NCBI RefSeq assembly: GCF_001904745.1
Contig: NZ_MRCD01000044.1
Coordinates: forward strand, 1-64,000
Reading direction: 5' to 3'
Length of the DNA stretch: 64,000 bases
Source of the DNA: Calothrix sp. HK-06
Lineage (GTDB): Bacteria; Cyanobacteriota; Cyanobacteriia; Cyanobacteriales; Nostocaceae
Part shown: piece after piece, positions 46,596 through 55,310 of the stretch
Layout: each line of letters opens with the position of its first letter
Numbering within the stretch: position 1 is the first letter of the stretch
Position numbers and translations under genes: made by a program
The notes under the pieces: model-generated
Databases searched by the model: none
Told to the model about the DNA's origin: nothing
Seen by the model: only the letters and a program-made list of their open reading frames with translations

Positions 46596-47663
46596 ATGTT
46601 TTTACCATCACGTATATCGAATTTCGTTTCTGAATCCACCGCAAGTGCTGCAAATCGTGTGTCTTCAATAGAAGCTTCAGCTAAAAGTGCTGTGTTATCG
46701 CCTGTACAAGAATCATCAGGGAAGACGGTAACATTAGGATTAGCAGAAGTAGCAGTAGAGGTAGTTAAAAAAACTGCTTCGTTACTTAGAGCTACGAATT
46801 GGAAGTGCATCCATAATTTTTTGAGAAACTCGCAGGCAGTAGCATTTAGTCCCGATGGAACAATGCTGGCGACTGGTAGTATAGAGATTAAACTGTGGGA
46901 TTTGCAGACTGGTGAAGTAATTCATACAATTAAGCGCAACTCTGGTATTTTGAAGTCACTTGCCTTTAGTCCCGATGGCAAGACCTTGATTAGTACTGGT
47001 TTGAGTCAGCGTATTGAGTTGTGGAATACTATCAGCGGTGAGCAAATTCGTGAATATGTTACTCATGCATATGGAGTAAATGCACTAGTGTTCTGTGCAG
47101 ATGGTAAAACTTTCGTTTCGGGTGACAGAGGTAAAACAGTTCAAATTTGGAATGCAGACGAAGAACATGCAGCAGCTACTTTTGTCAAGCATGACGATTG
47201 GGTAAATGCTCTGGCAATTAGTCCCAACGGTGCAATTCTTGCGAGTGGAAGTTATGACGAAACCATAAAACTGTGGAATTTGAATACAAAAATTGAAATT
47301 GCGACCTTCAACGCGCAGTCCCCAGTATTCTCAATTGCATTTAGTCCAGATAGACGACTATTTGTTTGTGGTTGTGCTGATGGAAAAATTAAATTGTGGA
47401 ACTGGCAGACCGGAGAGTTTGTTGGAGTAATTGTTGGTCATAGCGATGAAGTATATTCTGTAGCGATAAACAGTGATAGTACTGTACTTGCCTCGGGCTG
47501 TGCCGATAAAACCATTAAACTTTGGAATTTACAAACTGGCGAAGAAATTACAACTCTTACCGGACATGAATCCAGCGTTAAAAAATTAGTGTTTAGTCCT
47601 GATGGGCAAATGCTAGTAAGTGCTGGTGCTAATGGCGCCGTTAAAGTTTGGCAACGTGGTTAA
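46596..47663 (+). CDS. WD40 repeat protein, single seven-bladed propeller
   Basis: From the ATG at 46596, 355 residues. The N-terminal 75 residues are Ala/Ser/Val-rich and precede seven WD40 repeats (about 75-355), each with the SPDG...LASG...IKLWN pattern (for example ASGSYDETIKLWNLNTK and ASGCADKTIKLWNLQTGEE). This should make one closed beta propeller, a protein-interaction platform. No kinase, caspase or NACHT domain is attached, unlike many cyanobacterial WD40 proteins. A strong hairpin follows at 47700. Confidence 0.9.
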   Translation: MFLPSRISNFVSESTASAANRVSSIEASAKSAVLSPVQESSGKTVTLGLAEVAVEVVKKTASLLRATNWKCIHNFLRNSQAVAFSPDGTMLATGSIEIKLWDLQTGEVIHTIKRNSGILKSLAFSPDGKTLISTGLSQRIELWNTISGEQIREYVTHAYGVNALVFCADGKTFVSGDRGKTVQIWNADEEHAAATFVKHDDWVNALAISPNGAILASGSYDETIKLWNLNTKIEIATFNAQSPVFSIAFSPDRRLFVCGCADGKIKLWNWQTGEFVGVIVGHSDEVYSVAINSDSTVLASGCADKTIKLWNLQTGEEITTLTGHESSVKKLVFSPDGQMLVSAGANGAVKVWQRG

Positions 47664-47699
47664 TTATACCAACAAATAATTCATGCTAATAATAACTTG

Positions 47700-47725
47700 A
47701 AGGGTGTAAAGCTTGGCTTTGCGCC
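47700..47725 (+). terminator. hairpin terminator after the WD40 gene
   Basis: AAGGGTGTAAAGC, a short loop and GCTTTGCGCCCTT form a long stem (with two G-T pairs), 36 bases after the stop. The T tract is weak (TACTAATTTT), so efficiency is uncertain. Confidence 0.6.
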
Positions 47726-47749
47726 CTTTACTAATTTTAAACTGTAGAA

Positions 47750-47828
47750 GAATCCCCCAACCCCCCTTGATAAGGGGGGCTAAAAATGCCTCTTTTTCCC
47801 CCCTTATTAAGGGGGGCTAGGGGGGATT
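47750..47828. repeat. CCCCCTTAATAAGGGGGG-family inverted repeat
   Basis: AATCCCCCAACCCCCC, inner palindromes TTGATAAGGGGGGC and CCCCCCTTATTAAGGGGGGC, closing TAGGGGGGATT. It lies between the convergent WD40 and protease genes. Confidence 0.88.
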
Positions 47829-47838
47829 TTTCTAATCT

Positions 47839-49062
47839 CTAAGAAGGGTCTTGAAGTTGTGCGGTACGTATAGAAAGTTGCTGTGTTTGGTTGCCGCGCT
47901 GAACTCTTAATTGTAAAGTTTGACCGATGCGACTTTGCTCAACAATATTGAGTAAATCTTCACCTTTGGTTACACGCTTACCATCGACTTGAAGTACAAC
48001 GTCTCCAATACGAATTCCCGCAGCAGCAGCAGGAGAGTTAGGAACTACACGCGCGACTAAAATACCATCAACTTCTGGCACTTGAATAGGAGAATTAGGA
48101 TTTGAATTAAATTGTCTTGCCGTTTCGGGAGTTAAATCTTCCATGCCAATACCAATAAAGGGGTGAGAAACTTGCTCACCACGTTGAAGTTGAGAGGCAA
48201 TCGATTTTGCTCTGTCGATAGGAATTGCAAATCCAATACCCATTGCATCACCGCGAATTGCAGTGTTAATACCAATTACTTCACCTTGTGCGTTTAAAAG
48301 CGGTCCACCTGAGTTACCTGGGTTAATCGCTGCGTCGGTTTGAATAAATTCAAGTCGTTTATTACCAATACCAACATCTCGACTAGTACGACGTAAAGTA
48401 CTTACAATACCTAAAGTTACAGTATTGTCTAGTCCCAGAGGGTTTCCTACTGCAATCGCCCAGTCTCCAACTTGTACATCTGAAGATGAACCTAACGCTG
48501 CTACTGGTAAATCGGCGCCTGCATTAACTTTAACTAACGCCAAATCGGTAACTTCATCGACACCTTGGACTTTTCCTTGTAAAGTACGACCATCTTTAAA
48601 TCTAACTGTAACTCTATCAGCTTTATCGACGACGTGGGCATTAGTTAAAATTAGTCCACTTTTGTCAATGATAAAACCAGAACCTAAACCACGTTGCTGT
48701 TGACTCGGCGCCTGTTGTGGCAAGCTATCGCCAAAGAAGCGTCGGAAAAAAGGGTCATCAAAAAAAGGGTCAGCAGTACGTCTTGTAATTGTACGTTCAG
48801 TATCAATACGGACAACTGCCGAACCAACTCGGTTAACTGCCGCAGTTACAAAGCTACTGTTACCAATAGCAGCGTTCGCGTTTGATGGACGTTGAGCTAA
48901 TAACTCCTTAGTTAATTCTGGCGCCAGAGTGTCACTAGATACAGGGGAAGCAATGGAAGGAGATACGCTTAGGGTGCCAACTGTTAGCATGACCCCCATA
49001 ATTATAGCTAATACATGCGTACCAAATTGGCGGAGTGACCGAGGTAGTTTGGAAAATCGCAT
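47839..49062 (-). CDS. HtrA/Deg-type serine protease (HhoA/HhoB/HtrA group)
   Basis: A 407-residue exported protease. A signal peptide or anchor covers about 1-40 (HVLAIIMGVMLTVGTLSVSP ... ASP). The trypsin-like domain (about 65-285) shows the triad His in NAHVVDKAD, Asp in VTDLALVKV and Ser in GNSGGPLLN. One PDZ domain follows (about 300-400). Cyanobacteria have three such proteins (HtrA, HhoA, HhoB) that degrade damaged periplasmic or thylakoid proteins; length suits HhoA or HhoB, but I cannot choose between them. Confidence 0.95.
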   Translation of the reverse strand: MRFSKLPRSLRQFGTHVLAIIMGVMLTVGTLSVSPSIASPVSSDTLAPELTKELLAQRPSNANAAIGNSSFVTAAVNRVGSAVVRIDTERTITRRTADPFFDDPFFRRFFGDSLPQQAPSQQQRGLGSGFIIDKSGLILTNAHVVDKADRVTVRFKDGRTLQGKVQGVDEVTDLALVKVNAGADLPVAALGSSSDVQVGDWAIAVGNPLGLDNTVTLGIVSTLRRTSRDVGIGNKRLEFIQTDAAINPGNSGGPLLNAQGEVIGINTAIRGDAMGIGFAIPIDRAKSIASQLQRGEQVSHPFIGIGMEDLTPETARQFNSNPNSPIQVPEVDGILVARVVPNSPAAAAGIRIGDVVLQVDGKRVTKGEDLLNIVEQSRIGQTLQLRVQRGNQTQQLSIRTAQLQDPS

Positions 49063-49083
49063 ATCTACAACCTAATTTTTCGT

Positions 49084-49344
49084 TCAATAAATAAAGTAAT
49101 GGAAGTGTGAAAACCGCGCGTATTGGTTTAAATCTCTAGAAAACAGACGAAGAAAGGCATCTAATGGTTGCACATTCTCGCTCCAACAAACGGATAAGTT
49201 TTCTTCGCAGTACAGCATAAACCACTCATTATCAAAGTTATTTGTAAATGTAAGGGAAAAGCTATTATAGACATCCGTACTTGCCCATTCGGGTTTTACA
49301 CCTGAGCAGTTATCATCTTTATAATTCCACTTTCTAGCTTGCAT
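49084..49344 (-). CDS. hypothetical 86-residue protein
   Basis: Begins MQARKWNYKDDNCSGVKPEW and is rich in aromatic residues and Asn (YNSFSLTFTNNFDNEW, SHFHYFIY). Four Cys. No family recognised, no signal peptide. Upstream sequence lacks a good ribosome site. It lies between the protease and InrS-like genes on the minus strand. Confidence 0.45.
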   Translation of the reverse strand: MQARKWNYKDDNCSGVKPEWASTDVYNSFSLTFTNNFDNEWFMLYCEENLSVCWSENVQPLDAFLRLFSRDLNQYARFSHFHYFIY

Positions 49345-49388
49345 CTAGGCTAGGATTGATTTTAATAACACTTCTTGCTTACTAACTC

Positions 49389-49793
49389 ATGAATGGAACC
49401 AACCGACTAAAAAAAGAACCTTTGCCTGTTTCTGATTCACTCAAAAATGTCTCGGATAGTTCCTCTCTCAAAATCGAACATGATGAACATGACCATTCAC
49501 ATAACCACTCAGCGCATCCTCACGTACATAGCGAAGAGTCTCTCAGACGTATTGTAAACCGACTATCGCGAATTGAAGGACATGTTCGTGGTATAAAGAC
49601 AATGGTACAACAAAATAGTCCATGTCCAGATGTACTATTACAAATTGCTGCTGTGCGTGGCGCCTTAGACCGAGTTGCCCGCATCGTTTTGGATGAACAC
49701 TTAAGTGAGTGTATTTCTAGAGCCTCGAAGGAAGGTAATATTGAAATAGAAATCGAGCAGCTCAAAGCTGCCTTAGATAGATTTTTACCTTAA
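49389..49793 (+). CDS. CsoR/RcnR family metal-sensing repressor, InrS-like
   Basis: A 134-residue helical DUF156 repressor with a His-rich N-terminal tail (HDEHDHSHNHSAHPHVH, 31-47). Candidate ligands are His47, Cys79, His104 and Cys108; their spacing (32, 25, 4) equals that I recall for the nickel ligands His21/Cys53/His78/Cys82 of Synechocystis InrS. The RcnR/CsoR core LSRIEGHVRGI is at 59-69. It likely represses a nickel/cobalt exporter when metal-free and releases DNA on binding nickel; no exporter gene is adjacent here. The long His tail may buffer metal. Confidence 0.88.
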   Translation: MNGTNRLKKEPLPVSDSLKNVSDSSSLKIEHDEHDHSHNHSAHPHVHSEESLRRIVNRLSRIEGHVRGIKTMVQQNSPCPDVLLQIAAVRGALDRVARIVLDEHLSECISRASKEGNIEIEIEQLKAALDRFLP

Positions 49794-49840
49794 GCAACTT
49801 TTTATCAAGGTAAATTATACAGTTATAGTATAAATTAAAA

Positions 49841-50662
49841 ATGCTGGGTAGTAAATATCAACTTAATTATATTTTTCAGGGTGATGTAAATAAACCAACA
49901 ATTCTATTTCTACACGGTTTTATGGGTGACTGTGAAGAATTTGAACACGTTGTGACAATAATTTCACATTTAAATCATTTTTCGTTTTTAACAGTTGATT
50001 TACCGGGACATGGAAAAACTCAACTGTTAGAAAGTAATGATTATTACACAATGGAATTCACAGCCCAAAGTATAATTAATTTACTCAACCAATTAAAAAT
50101 ATCTAACTGTTTTTTGATTGGTTACTCAATGGGTGGTAGATTAGCTTTATATTTAACATTAAACTTCCCTGAACGTTTTTTAAAAGTTATTCTAGAATCT
50201 GCCTCTCCTGGCTTATTTACAGAAACACAGCGTTTAGAACGAGTCAAAAGCGATAATCAAATAGCCAAAAAGCTAAACCGAATCAATACAAGTGAGGATT
50301 TTACAGCCTTTTTATCTACTTGGTATACTCAATCTATTTTCGGTAATATTAAAAATCATTCTCACTATGAGAAACTAATTACAACTCGGCTCAAAAATAC
50401 TCCTGCTAAATTAGCAAAATCCTTATGTTGGATGGGAACAGGAAGCCAACCATCACTTTGGGAAAAGATAAAGACAAATACACTGCCAATACTCTTATTA
50501 GTTGGAGAATACGATAAAAAATTTATTGACATAAACACTAAAATGGTAGATGCCTGTAATTATTGTAACTTGAATATAATTTCAGGCGCCGGACATAATA
50601 TTCATTTTGAACAACCAGAGATTTTCGCGTTTAAAGTCTCAACTTTTTTTAGTATTCTTTAA
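49841..50662 (+). CDS. menH: SHCHC synthase
   Basis: A 273-residue alpha/beta hydrolase that removes pyruvate from SEPHCHC to make 2-succinyl-6-hydroxy-2,4-cyclohexadiene-1-carboxylate in the phylloquinone (menaquinone) pathway; phylloquinone is the photosystem I A1 cofactor. FLHGFMGDCEEFE (24-36), DLPGHGKT, nucleophile Ser96 in GYSMGGR, acid in VGEYDKKF and His in GAGHNIHFEQPE match MenH. The 3' end overlaps the convergent endolysin-like gene by 24 bases. Confidence 0.93.
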   Translation: MLGSKYQLNYIFQGDVNKPTILFLHGFMGDCEEFEHVVTIISHLNHFSFLTVDLPGHGKTQLLESNDYYTMEFTAQSIINLLNQLKISNCFLIGYSMGGRLALYLTLNFPERFLKVILESASPGLFTETQRLERVKSDNQIAKKLNRINTSEDFTAFLSTWYTQSIFGNIKNHSHYEKLITTRLKNTPAKLAKSLCWMGTGSQPSLWEKIKTNTLPILLLVGEYDKKFIDINTKMVDACNYCNLNIISGAGHNIHFEQPEIFAFKVSTFFSIL

Positions 50663-51331
50663 TTCATCTTGCAACATTCTTTGATAAATACCAGGTAAAG
50701 AGCGACTCATTGAGTTATTTTCAATACCATATCCTAAACTAGTCCAAGTCGAAGATAGTCGTTTTAACACATCATTAATTTTACCTTGACGTAATAATTG
50801 GGGAATATTGGCGCCCCATACACGTGAATCACTTAACCAGCGATGAACTACCATATCTTGGTACTCTGCCTCAAAGCTATAATTCGTCCAAAACATTAAA
50901 TTTGATGGATTCGGATGATAGCGAGGAGCAATTTTATACCAAGTTGTATTAATAATTTGATAGCGACCAGCAGCAGTAGAACAGTTACCTTTATTAGGCC
51001 CATTAACTATTGTGACGCAAATTTGGGGATGATGACTTAGGTCATTAACATTTTGACCACCATATAAAACAGAATAGGGACGCGGTGTATTAGACTCGCT
51101 AGCAGAAATCGTTCGCATCAACGCACGAATATATGGGTCTCCCCCCTTCATCACCAAAGGTGGCTGTTGTTGGTTAAAAGTAGGGTCAGAAAACTCGGAG
51201 CGCAAATCACCACGTATTAGCCATTGTACTAAGAACACGAAACCAAGCAGTGCAATAAGTGGGGCAATAAGTTTTTCAACCCCTTTAGCTTCAACGTCTT
51301 TCAGAAATTTCGCTCCTTGAACTAGCTTCAT
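50639..51331 (-). CDS. membrane-anchored lambda-R-type endolysin/lytic transglycosylase-like protein
   Basis: A 230-residue protein. A membrane anchor (LIAPLIALLGFVFLVQWLI, 21-39) leads to a domain (about 65-225) resembling the phage lambda R endolysin: ALMRTISASES with likely catalytic Glu79, YSVLYGG, LSHHPQ, and STAAGRYQIINTTWYKIA (the AGRYQ motif), then WASLPG-like SSTWTSLGYG. Such enzymes cleave peptidoglycan glycan strands. No holin, spanin or phage gene is near, so a domesticated muralytic enzyme is more likely than a prophage remnant. Convergent overlap of 24 bases with menH. Confidence 0.85.
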   Translation of the reverse strand: MKLVQGAKFLKDVEAKGVEKLIAPLIALLGFVFLVQWLIRGDLRSEFSDPTFNQQQPPLVMKGGDPYIRALMRTISASESNTPRPYSVLYGGQNVNDLSHHPQICVTIVNGPNKGNCSTAAGRYQIINTTWYKIAPRYHPNPSNLMFWTNYSFEAEYQDMVVHRWLSDSRVWGANIPQLLRQGKINDVLKRLSSTWTSLGYGIENNSMSRSLPGIYQRMLQDELKNTKKS

Positions 51332-51591
51332 CTAAATATCTAGCACAAATATCCGTAAACGATGGGTGCCTCAAGCATCAACCTACTCGCTTATATAGTA
51401 GCTACCCATTCACGGAAAGCTTTTTTAACAGCTAATTGCCCAATAGTTCGGCTTTCAGTATAACTTAACTCAACCCCGACTTTTTCTCTTGTCTAGCAAT
51501 GAAGACATATCAAAATCGGTGAATGCATTATTACAGATGCACCCACCGAATAGTTTTATATATTTATTACGTCAATTAGTTATATAGCTGT

Positions 51592-51831
51592 TTATTTTCT
51601 TGCTAGGTGTTTTGCTGCGCTGTATTTGTGGGCACGAGCTTGATGTTTAGCGTGGTGTTTAGAGTGACGAACTTTTGTAGCTTTGGCGCCAGATGTAGGA
51701 GCATAAGCAACTTTCATTGTCTTAGCATTGGCATGATGAGGAATTGTTTTTGCTTGTGCATCAAGGGCGCCTAGTGAGAGTGGTGCAACTACTGCAAGTG
51801 TAACTAAAAGTGCTTTAGCGAGCTTATTCAT
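51592..51831 (-). CDS. small exported His/Lys-rich protein
   Basis: A 79-residue protein with a signal peptide (MNKLAKALLVTLAVVAPLSL ... AQA) and a mature part rich in His, Lys and Ala (VRHSKHHAKHQARAHKYSA). AAAGGAAA precedes the ATG. Probably periplasmic or cell-surface; strongly basic. Its signal region is alike to that of the protein at 52071 (MNKFAKALLLTLVFSAPVAL), so the two seem paralogous. Metal binding or wall interaction is possible but only inferred from composition. Confidence 0.7.
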   Translation of the reverse strand: MNKLAKALLVTLAVVAPLSLGALDAQAKTIPHHANAKTMKVAYAPTSGAKATKVRHSKHHAKHQARAHKYSAAKHLARK

Positions 51832-51996
51832 AAGATGTTTCCTTTCTTTGTGGAATCAGTCGATGTTTTTAATATCCCAGATTCATGTGTCATTCTCTTG
51901 TTAGTTATATGAATTTTATATGGAGGTTTTTAGATAATTTTGTTAATCAAAAAGTGTTTCAAAATATTGAGATTTATTGCGCGTTTATTAAAAAAT

Positions 51997-52025
51997 AAAA
52001 CCTTGCTGTGGTGAGCAAGGTTTAA
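51997..52025 (-). terminator. hairpin terminator after the 52071 gene
   Basis: AAACCTTGCT and its inverse AGCAAGGTTT with a short loop GTGGTG, 46 bases downstream of the stop codon in the minus direction, followed by A/T-rich sequence (TTTTATTTTTTAA on the minus strand). Confidence 0.78.
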
Positions 52026-52070
52026 AAGTATTAATAAAGTAGGGTAATAGGATAATTATGTGAGCAAAAA

Positions 52071-52364
52071 TTAGTTTGTCGCAGGTTTAGTAGCAGGTGT
52101 TGTTACTGCTGGTGTAGTGTTTACAGATGTTTTAGCCGCGGCAGCTTTTTTGATAACGGCTGCTTTCTTGTGTCCTTTTCTAACTCTTTTCTTACCATGT
52201 TTAGCTGCAACTGGTTTAGTAGCAGGTGCAGTTGTTTTAACTGGAGCGGTCGCGGTAGGAGCAGTTGCAGGCGCCGTAGATTCAGCTTTAACAGAAGATG
52301 CGCTTAATGCGACAGGTGCGCTGAAAACCAAAGTTAAAAGTAGAGCCTTTGCGAACTTATTCAT
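52071..52364 (-). CDS. small exported Ala/Thr/Lys-rich protein
   Basis: From the ATG at 52364 (GAGGAG 6 bases upstream), 97 residues. Signal peptide MNKFAKALLLTLVFSAPVAL ... VKA; mature region of Thr/Pro/Ala repeats (TAPATAPTATAPVK) and a basic centre (KHGKKRVRKGHKKAAVIKK). Paralogue of the adjacent protein at 51592. Likely surface or periplasmic, with unknown role. An upstream in-frame start at 52403 would place extra residues before the signal peptide and is rejected. Confidence 0.7.
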   Translation of the reverse strand: MNKFAKALLLTLVFSAPVALSASSVKAESTAPATAPTATAPVKTTAPATKPVAAKHGKKRVRKGHKKAAVIKKAAAAKTSVNTTPAVTTPATKPATN

Positions 52365-52515
52365 GCGATACTCCTCATTCACATCAAAGAACCGACAAAA
52401 CAAACTATCTCAGGTTGATGTGTCGCTGTGTTGTAATCGATGTGGAGTTTTGATGTAAAAATAGAAAGGTAGCAAACGATGCCGTATATGAGATGCAACG
52501 ACATCGCTAGTACAA

Positions 52516-53271
52516 TTAAGCTATTGCCGCCATTAATTGTTCAGGCATTTCAAAATTAGCTGTGACGTTTTGGACATCATCTAATGCTTCAAGGGTGTCA
52601 ATTAACTTGAGGAGTGTGCGTGCAAGAAGTTCGTCATTAATTTCGACGCTATTGTCAGGAATCCAGCGTAGTTCAACTTCGGTAACTTTAAAGCCTTGAT
52701 TTTTGAGGGTTTGGCTAAGGGTTTCGAGGTCAGCGACTTCGGTAAATACTTCGGCTGTTTCTTCGTCGGTCATTTCATAATATTCGGCGCCACCTTCAAT
52801 AGATGCTTCGAGTAATTTATCTTCATTTGTAACAGATTCTACGATACACACGCCCTTTTGGGCAAACATCCAACTGACACAACCAGTTTCACCAAGGTTT
52901 CCGCCATTTTTGCTAAACGATACTCGCAATTCAGCAGCAGTACGATTACGGTTATCGGTCAGTGCTTCGATTAAAATAGCTACACCACCTGGGCCATAAC
53001 CTTCGTAACGAATTTCTTCTAGTTGGGTATTGTCACCAGCAAAATTCCCGGCGCCTTTAGCAATGGCACGCTCAATATTATCATTGGGAATACCAGCAGC
53101 CTTAGCTTTTTCGATAGCCGTCCGCAGTTGAAAATTTCCTGTTGGGTCTGGAATGCCACTGCGTGCCGCCAAAATAATCGCTCGTGACATTTGCGTAAAG
53201 GTTTTACCTCTTTTCGCATCCACCACTGCTTTTTGGCGTTTAATATTTGCCCATTTACTGTGTCCTGCCAT
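52516..53271 (-). CDS. yebC: YebC/PmpR family protein
   Basis: A 251-residue YebC-family protein starting MAGHSKWANIKRQKAVVDAK, the unmistakable family opening, with RAIILAARSG, GIPNDNIERAI and GYGPGGVAILIE. Members were annotated as transcription regulators; recent work on the family points to relief of ribosome stalling at proline-rich stretches. Full length. Divergent from the sugar-binding lipoprotein gene. Confidence 0.97.
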   Translation of the reverse strand: MAGHSKWANIKRQKAVVDAKRGKTFTQMSRAIILAARSGIPDPTGNFQLRTAIEKAKAAGIPNDNIERAIAKGAGNFAGDNTQLEEIRYEGYGPGGVAILIEALTDNRNRTAAELRVSFSKNGGNLGETGCVSWMFAQKGVCIVESVTNEDKLLEASIEGGAEYYEMTDEETAEVFTEVADLETLSQTLKNQGFKVTEVELRWIPDNSVEINDELLARTLLKLIDTLEALDDVQNVTANFEMPEQLMAAIA

Positions 53272-53317
53272 AATCGTTCGTAAGTCAACTCATCTATATT
53301 TATTAAGTATTTGCCTT

Positions 53318-54637
53318 ATGCCGTTTTTTTTCAACGCTCGCAGTTGTAGAAGCACCTTTAGTGGGTTATTAGTAGTACTCTTGTGTGCCATATTCTTGAT
53401 AACAGGGTGTCAGGCGCCTTCTAACACTTCTAGCAATAATGCAGTAATACGTTTAACACTATGGCAAGGTGTCAACCCACCACCCAACCGTGATGTGCTA
53501 CAAAAGCTAGTCGATAAATTCAATCAAACTCATCCAGATATTCAAGTTGAATCATTATATGTTGGGCAGCAAGACCAGCAAATGCCAAAAATATTAGCGG
53601 CAGTCGTCGGAAATGCACCCCCTGATTTATTATGGTACAATCCAACTATTGGTGGTCAGTTAGTCGAACTCAATGCGTTGATACCTTTAGATGAATATTT
53701 AAATAAGTCTCCTGTAAAAGCAGAGATTGACCCGACACTGTTCGAGTCGATGGAATACAAACAAAAAATATGGTCTGTACCTTTTGCAACAAATAATGTC
53801 GGTGTTTTTTACCGTCCTAGTTTATTTAAAGCTGCCGGGGTAGAAGTACCCAAGACTTGGGAAGAATTTCGACAAGTAGCAAAAAAACTAACGCGCGATA
53901 CCAATAACGACGGACAAATTGACCAACATGGTATGGTTCTACCTTTAGGGAAAGGAGAATTTACAGTATTTACCTGGTTGCCGTTTATGTGGAGCGGCGC
54001 TGGTGAGTTAATAAATGGTGAAGGTCAAGTAGCTGGCGCCGTTGAGCTAGCAAATAATAAAGGAGCAATATCAGCGTTAGAGCTTTGGCGAAATTTAATT
54101 ACAGATGGTTCAGCTGTGCTGTCAGGACCAGAACGCGGATATGAAACCGATGCCTTGATTGCGGGTAAAGTAGCCATGCAACTAACAGGCCCTTGGACAC
54201 TAGGAGAATTTCAAGCTAAAGGTATAGACTTTAGTGTATTCCCCATACCAGTAGGTCAACGTCCAGCAACCAGTATTGGTGGTGAAAACTTATTTTTGTT
54301 TAAAACGGCGCCAGAGCGAGAAAAAGCCGCATTTAAATTCGCAGAGTATGCACTAAGCGAAGAATTCCAAACCGAACTAGCACTTGGAACAGGATACTTA
54401 CCCATAAACATCAAATCTCGCCAAAACCCCAAATACTTAGAATTTGCCAAAAAACAACCTGCAGTCAAAGTATTTTTAGACCAAGCCAAATATGGACGCT
54501 CTCGCCCAATATTCCCAGGTTACAACCGAGTTTCAGAAAACATCGGTCGAGCAGTCGAAGCAGTCCTACTAGGCAAAACCTCCCCCACAGAAGCACTAAA
54601 ACAATCACAACAACGCTTAGATTTAATTTTTGATTAA
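53318..54637 (+). CDS. ABC transporter substrate-binding lipoprotein (sugar type, SBP family 1)
   Basis: From the ATG at 53318, 439 residues; upstream in-frame codons overlap yebC and are rejected. A lipoprotein signal ends in lipobox ITGC (Cys at about 31), followed by the family 1 extracellular solute-binding fold (LTLWQGVNPPPNRDVLQKLV, then PPDLLWYNPTIGGQLVE, DALIAGKVAMQLTGPW and GGENLFLFK). This type delivers oligosaccharides or polyols such as glycerol-3-phosphate to an ABC permease. Permease and ATPase genes are not adjacent. Confidence 0.93.
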   Translation: MPFFFNARSCRSTFSGLLVVLLCAIFLITGCQAPSNTSSNNAVIRLTLWQGVNPPPNRDVLQKLVDKFNQTHPDIQVESLYVGQQDQQMPKILAAVVGNAPPDLLWYNPTIGGQLVELNALIPLDEYLNKSPVKAEIDPTLFESMEYKQKIWSVPFATNNVGVFYRPSLFKAAGVEVPKTWEEFRQVAKKLTRDTNNDGQIDQHGMVLPLGKGEFTVFTWLPFMWSGAGELINGEGQVAGAVELANNKGAISALELWRNLITDGSAVLSGPERGYETDALIAGKVAMQLTGPWTLGEFQAKGIDFSVFPIPVGQRPATSIGGENLFLFKTAPEREKAAFKFAEYALSEEFQTELALGTGYLPINIKSRQNPKYLEFAKKQPAVKVFLDQAKYGRSRPIFPGYNRVSENIGRAVEAVLLGKTSPTEALKQSQQRLDLIFD

Positions 54638-54700
54638 AAGCACCATAGGATAGGCTTGGAGCCTGTCCTACCCATCCACTTCTAAGAACAAAATAATATT

Positions 54701-54732
54701 GGCAACGGATTATAAACGGATGTAACGGATGG
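54701..54732. repeat. GGATGTAACGGATG-family repeat, half copy
   Basis: GGCAACGGATTATAAACGG then ATGTAACGGATGG without the inverted half seen at 32255. Just before it, at 54646-54672, is AGGATAGGCTTGGAGCCTGT, a palindrome related to the CTTGTGG family. Confidence 0.7.
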
Positions 54733-54824
54733 TTTATGTTAATTAACTTATTTTTAAAACTAAAAGTAAATTATCGGCGCGTTTGCAGGTCATTAATAGA
54801 ACATAATATCAGTAGACTGCTTCT

Positions 54825-55310
54825 CTAAGTAAACCACCAAGCATCATCCCAGTGATACGTATCTGTATGGTATCGCTGTAAATCTTTAACATTTGTTGTT
54901 GCAATAATTACTCGTTTGCCAAAGTCTTGTGCTGCAATAATTGCGGTTGCTGCTAAAATAACATCTCCATCGAGTGCTGCCGACTGTGCAGTTGATTGTC
55001 CTGTACTACGTGCCCATCCCCACAATTGTGCAGCTTTAAGCATAATTTTTGTGGTGATTGGCAAATAACCAACTTGATCAGAAGTTATTAACTCATCAAG
55101 ACGGTCTAAACTAACATTTAGTTTTCTATGAATTAGCTCTCGCCGAACTTCATAGTCATTAATTTCTGCGATTAAGATTATGTGACGTTTCAACATTGAC
55201 TTAAACCATCCTCGGCACCTGATAACATCTGGATTATCAGTATTTTTATTAGTCACCCAACTTAGTGGTCCGGAATCAAGCAAAACAATGTTATTTCTAT
55301 TATCTTTCAT
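54825..55310 (-). CDS. PIN-domain protein, putative toxin nuclease
   Basis: A 161-residue PIN-domain protein. Candidate metal-binding acids are Asp12 (VLLDSGPL), Glu54 (NDYEVRRELI), Asp116 (ALDGDVILAATAI) and the later Asp/Asn of ATTNVKDL. These are the positions used by VapC-type ribonuclease toxins. It overlaps the upstream gene by ATGA, showing translational coupling. The partner is far larger than a VapB antitoxin, so an unusual toxin-antitoxin pair or a different RNA-processing unit is possible. Confidence 0.85.
   Translation of the reverse strand: MKDNRNNIVLLDSGPLSWVTNKNTDNPDVIRCRGWFKSMLKRHIILIAEINDYEVRRELIHRKLNVSLDRLDELITSDQVGYLPITTKIMLKAAQLWGWARSTGQSTAQSAALDGDVILAATAIIAAQDFGKRVIIATTNVKDLQRYHTDTYHWDDAWWFT

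Noticed and set aside
50639-51331. Prophage lysis module
   Set aside because: No holin, spanin, integrase or structural phage gene nearby; the endolysin-like gene stands alone with a membrane anchor.
53153-53317. N-terminal extension of the sugar-binding lipoprotein
   Set aside because: It overlaps yebC antisense and would place residues before the lipoprotein signal peptide.
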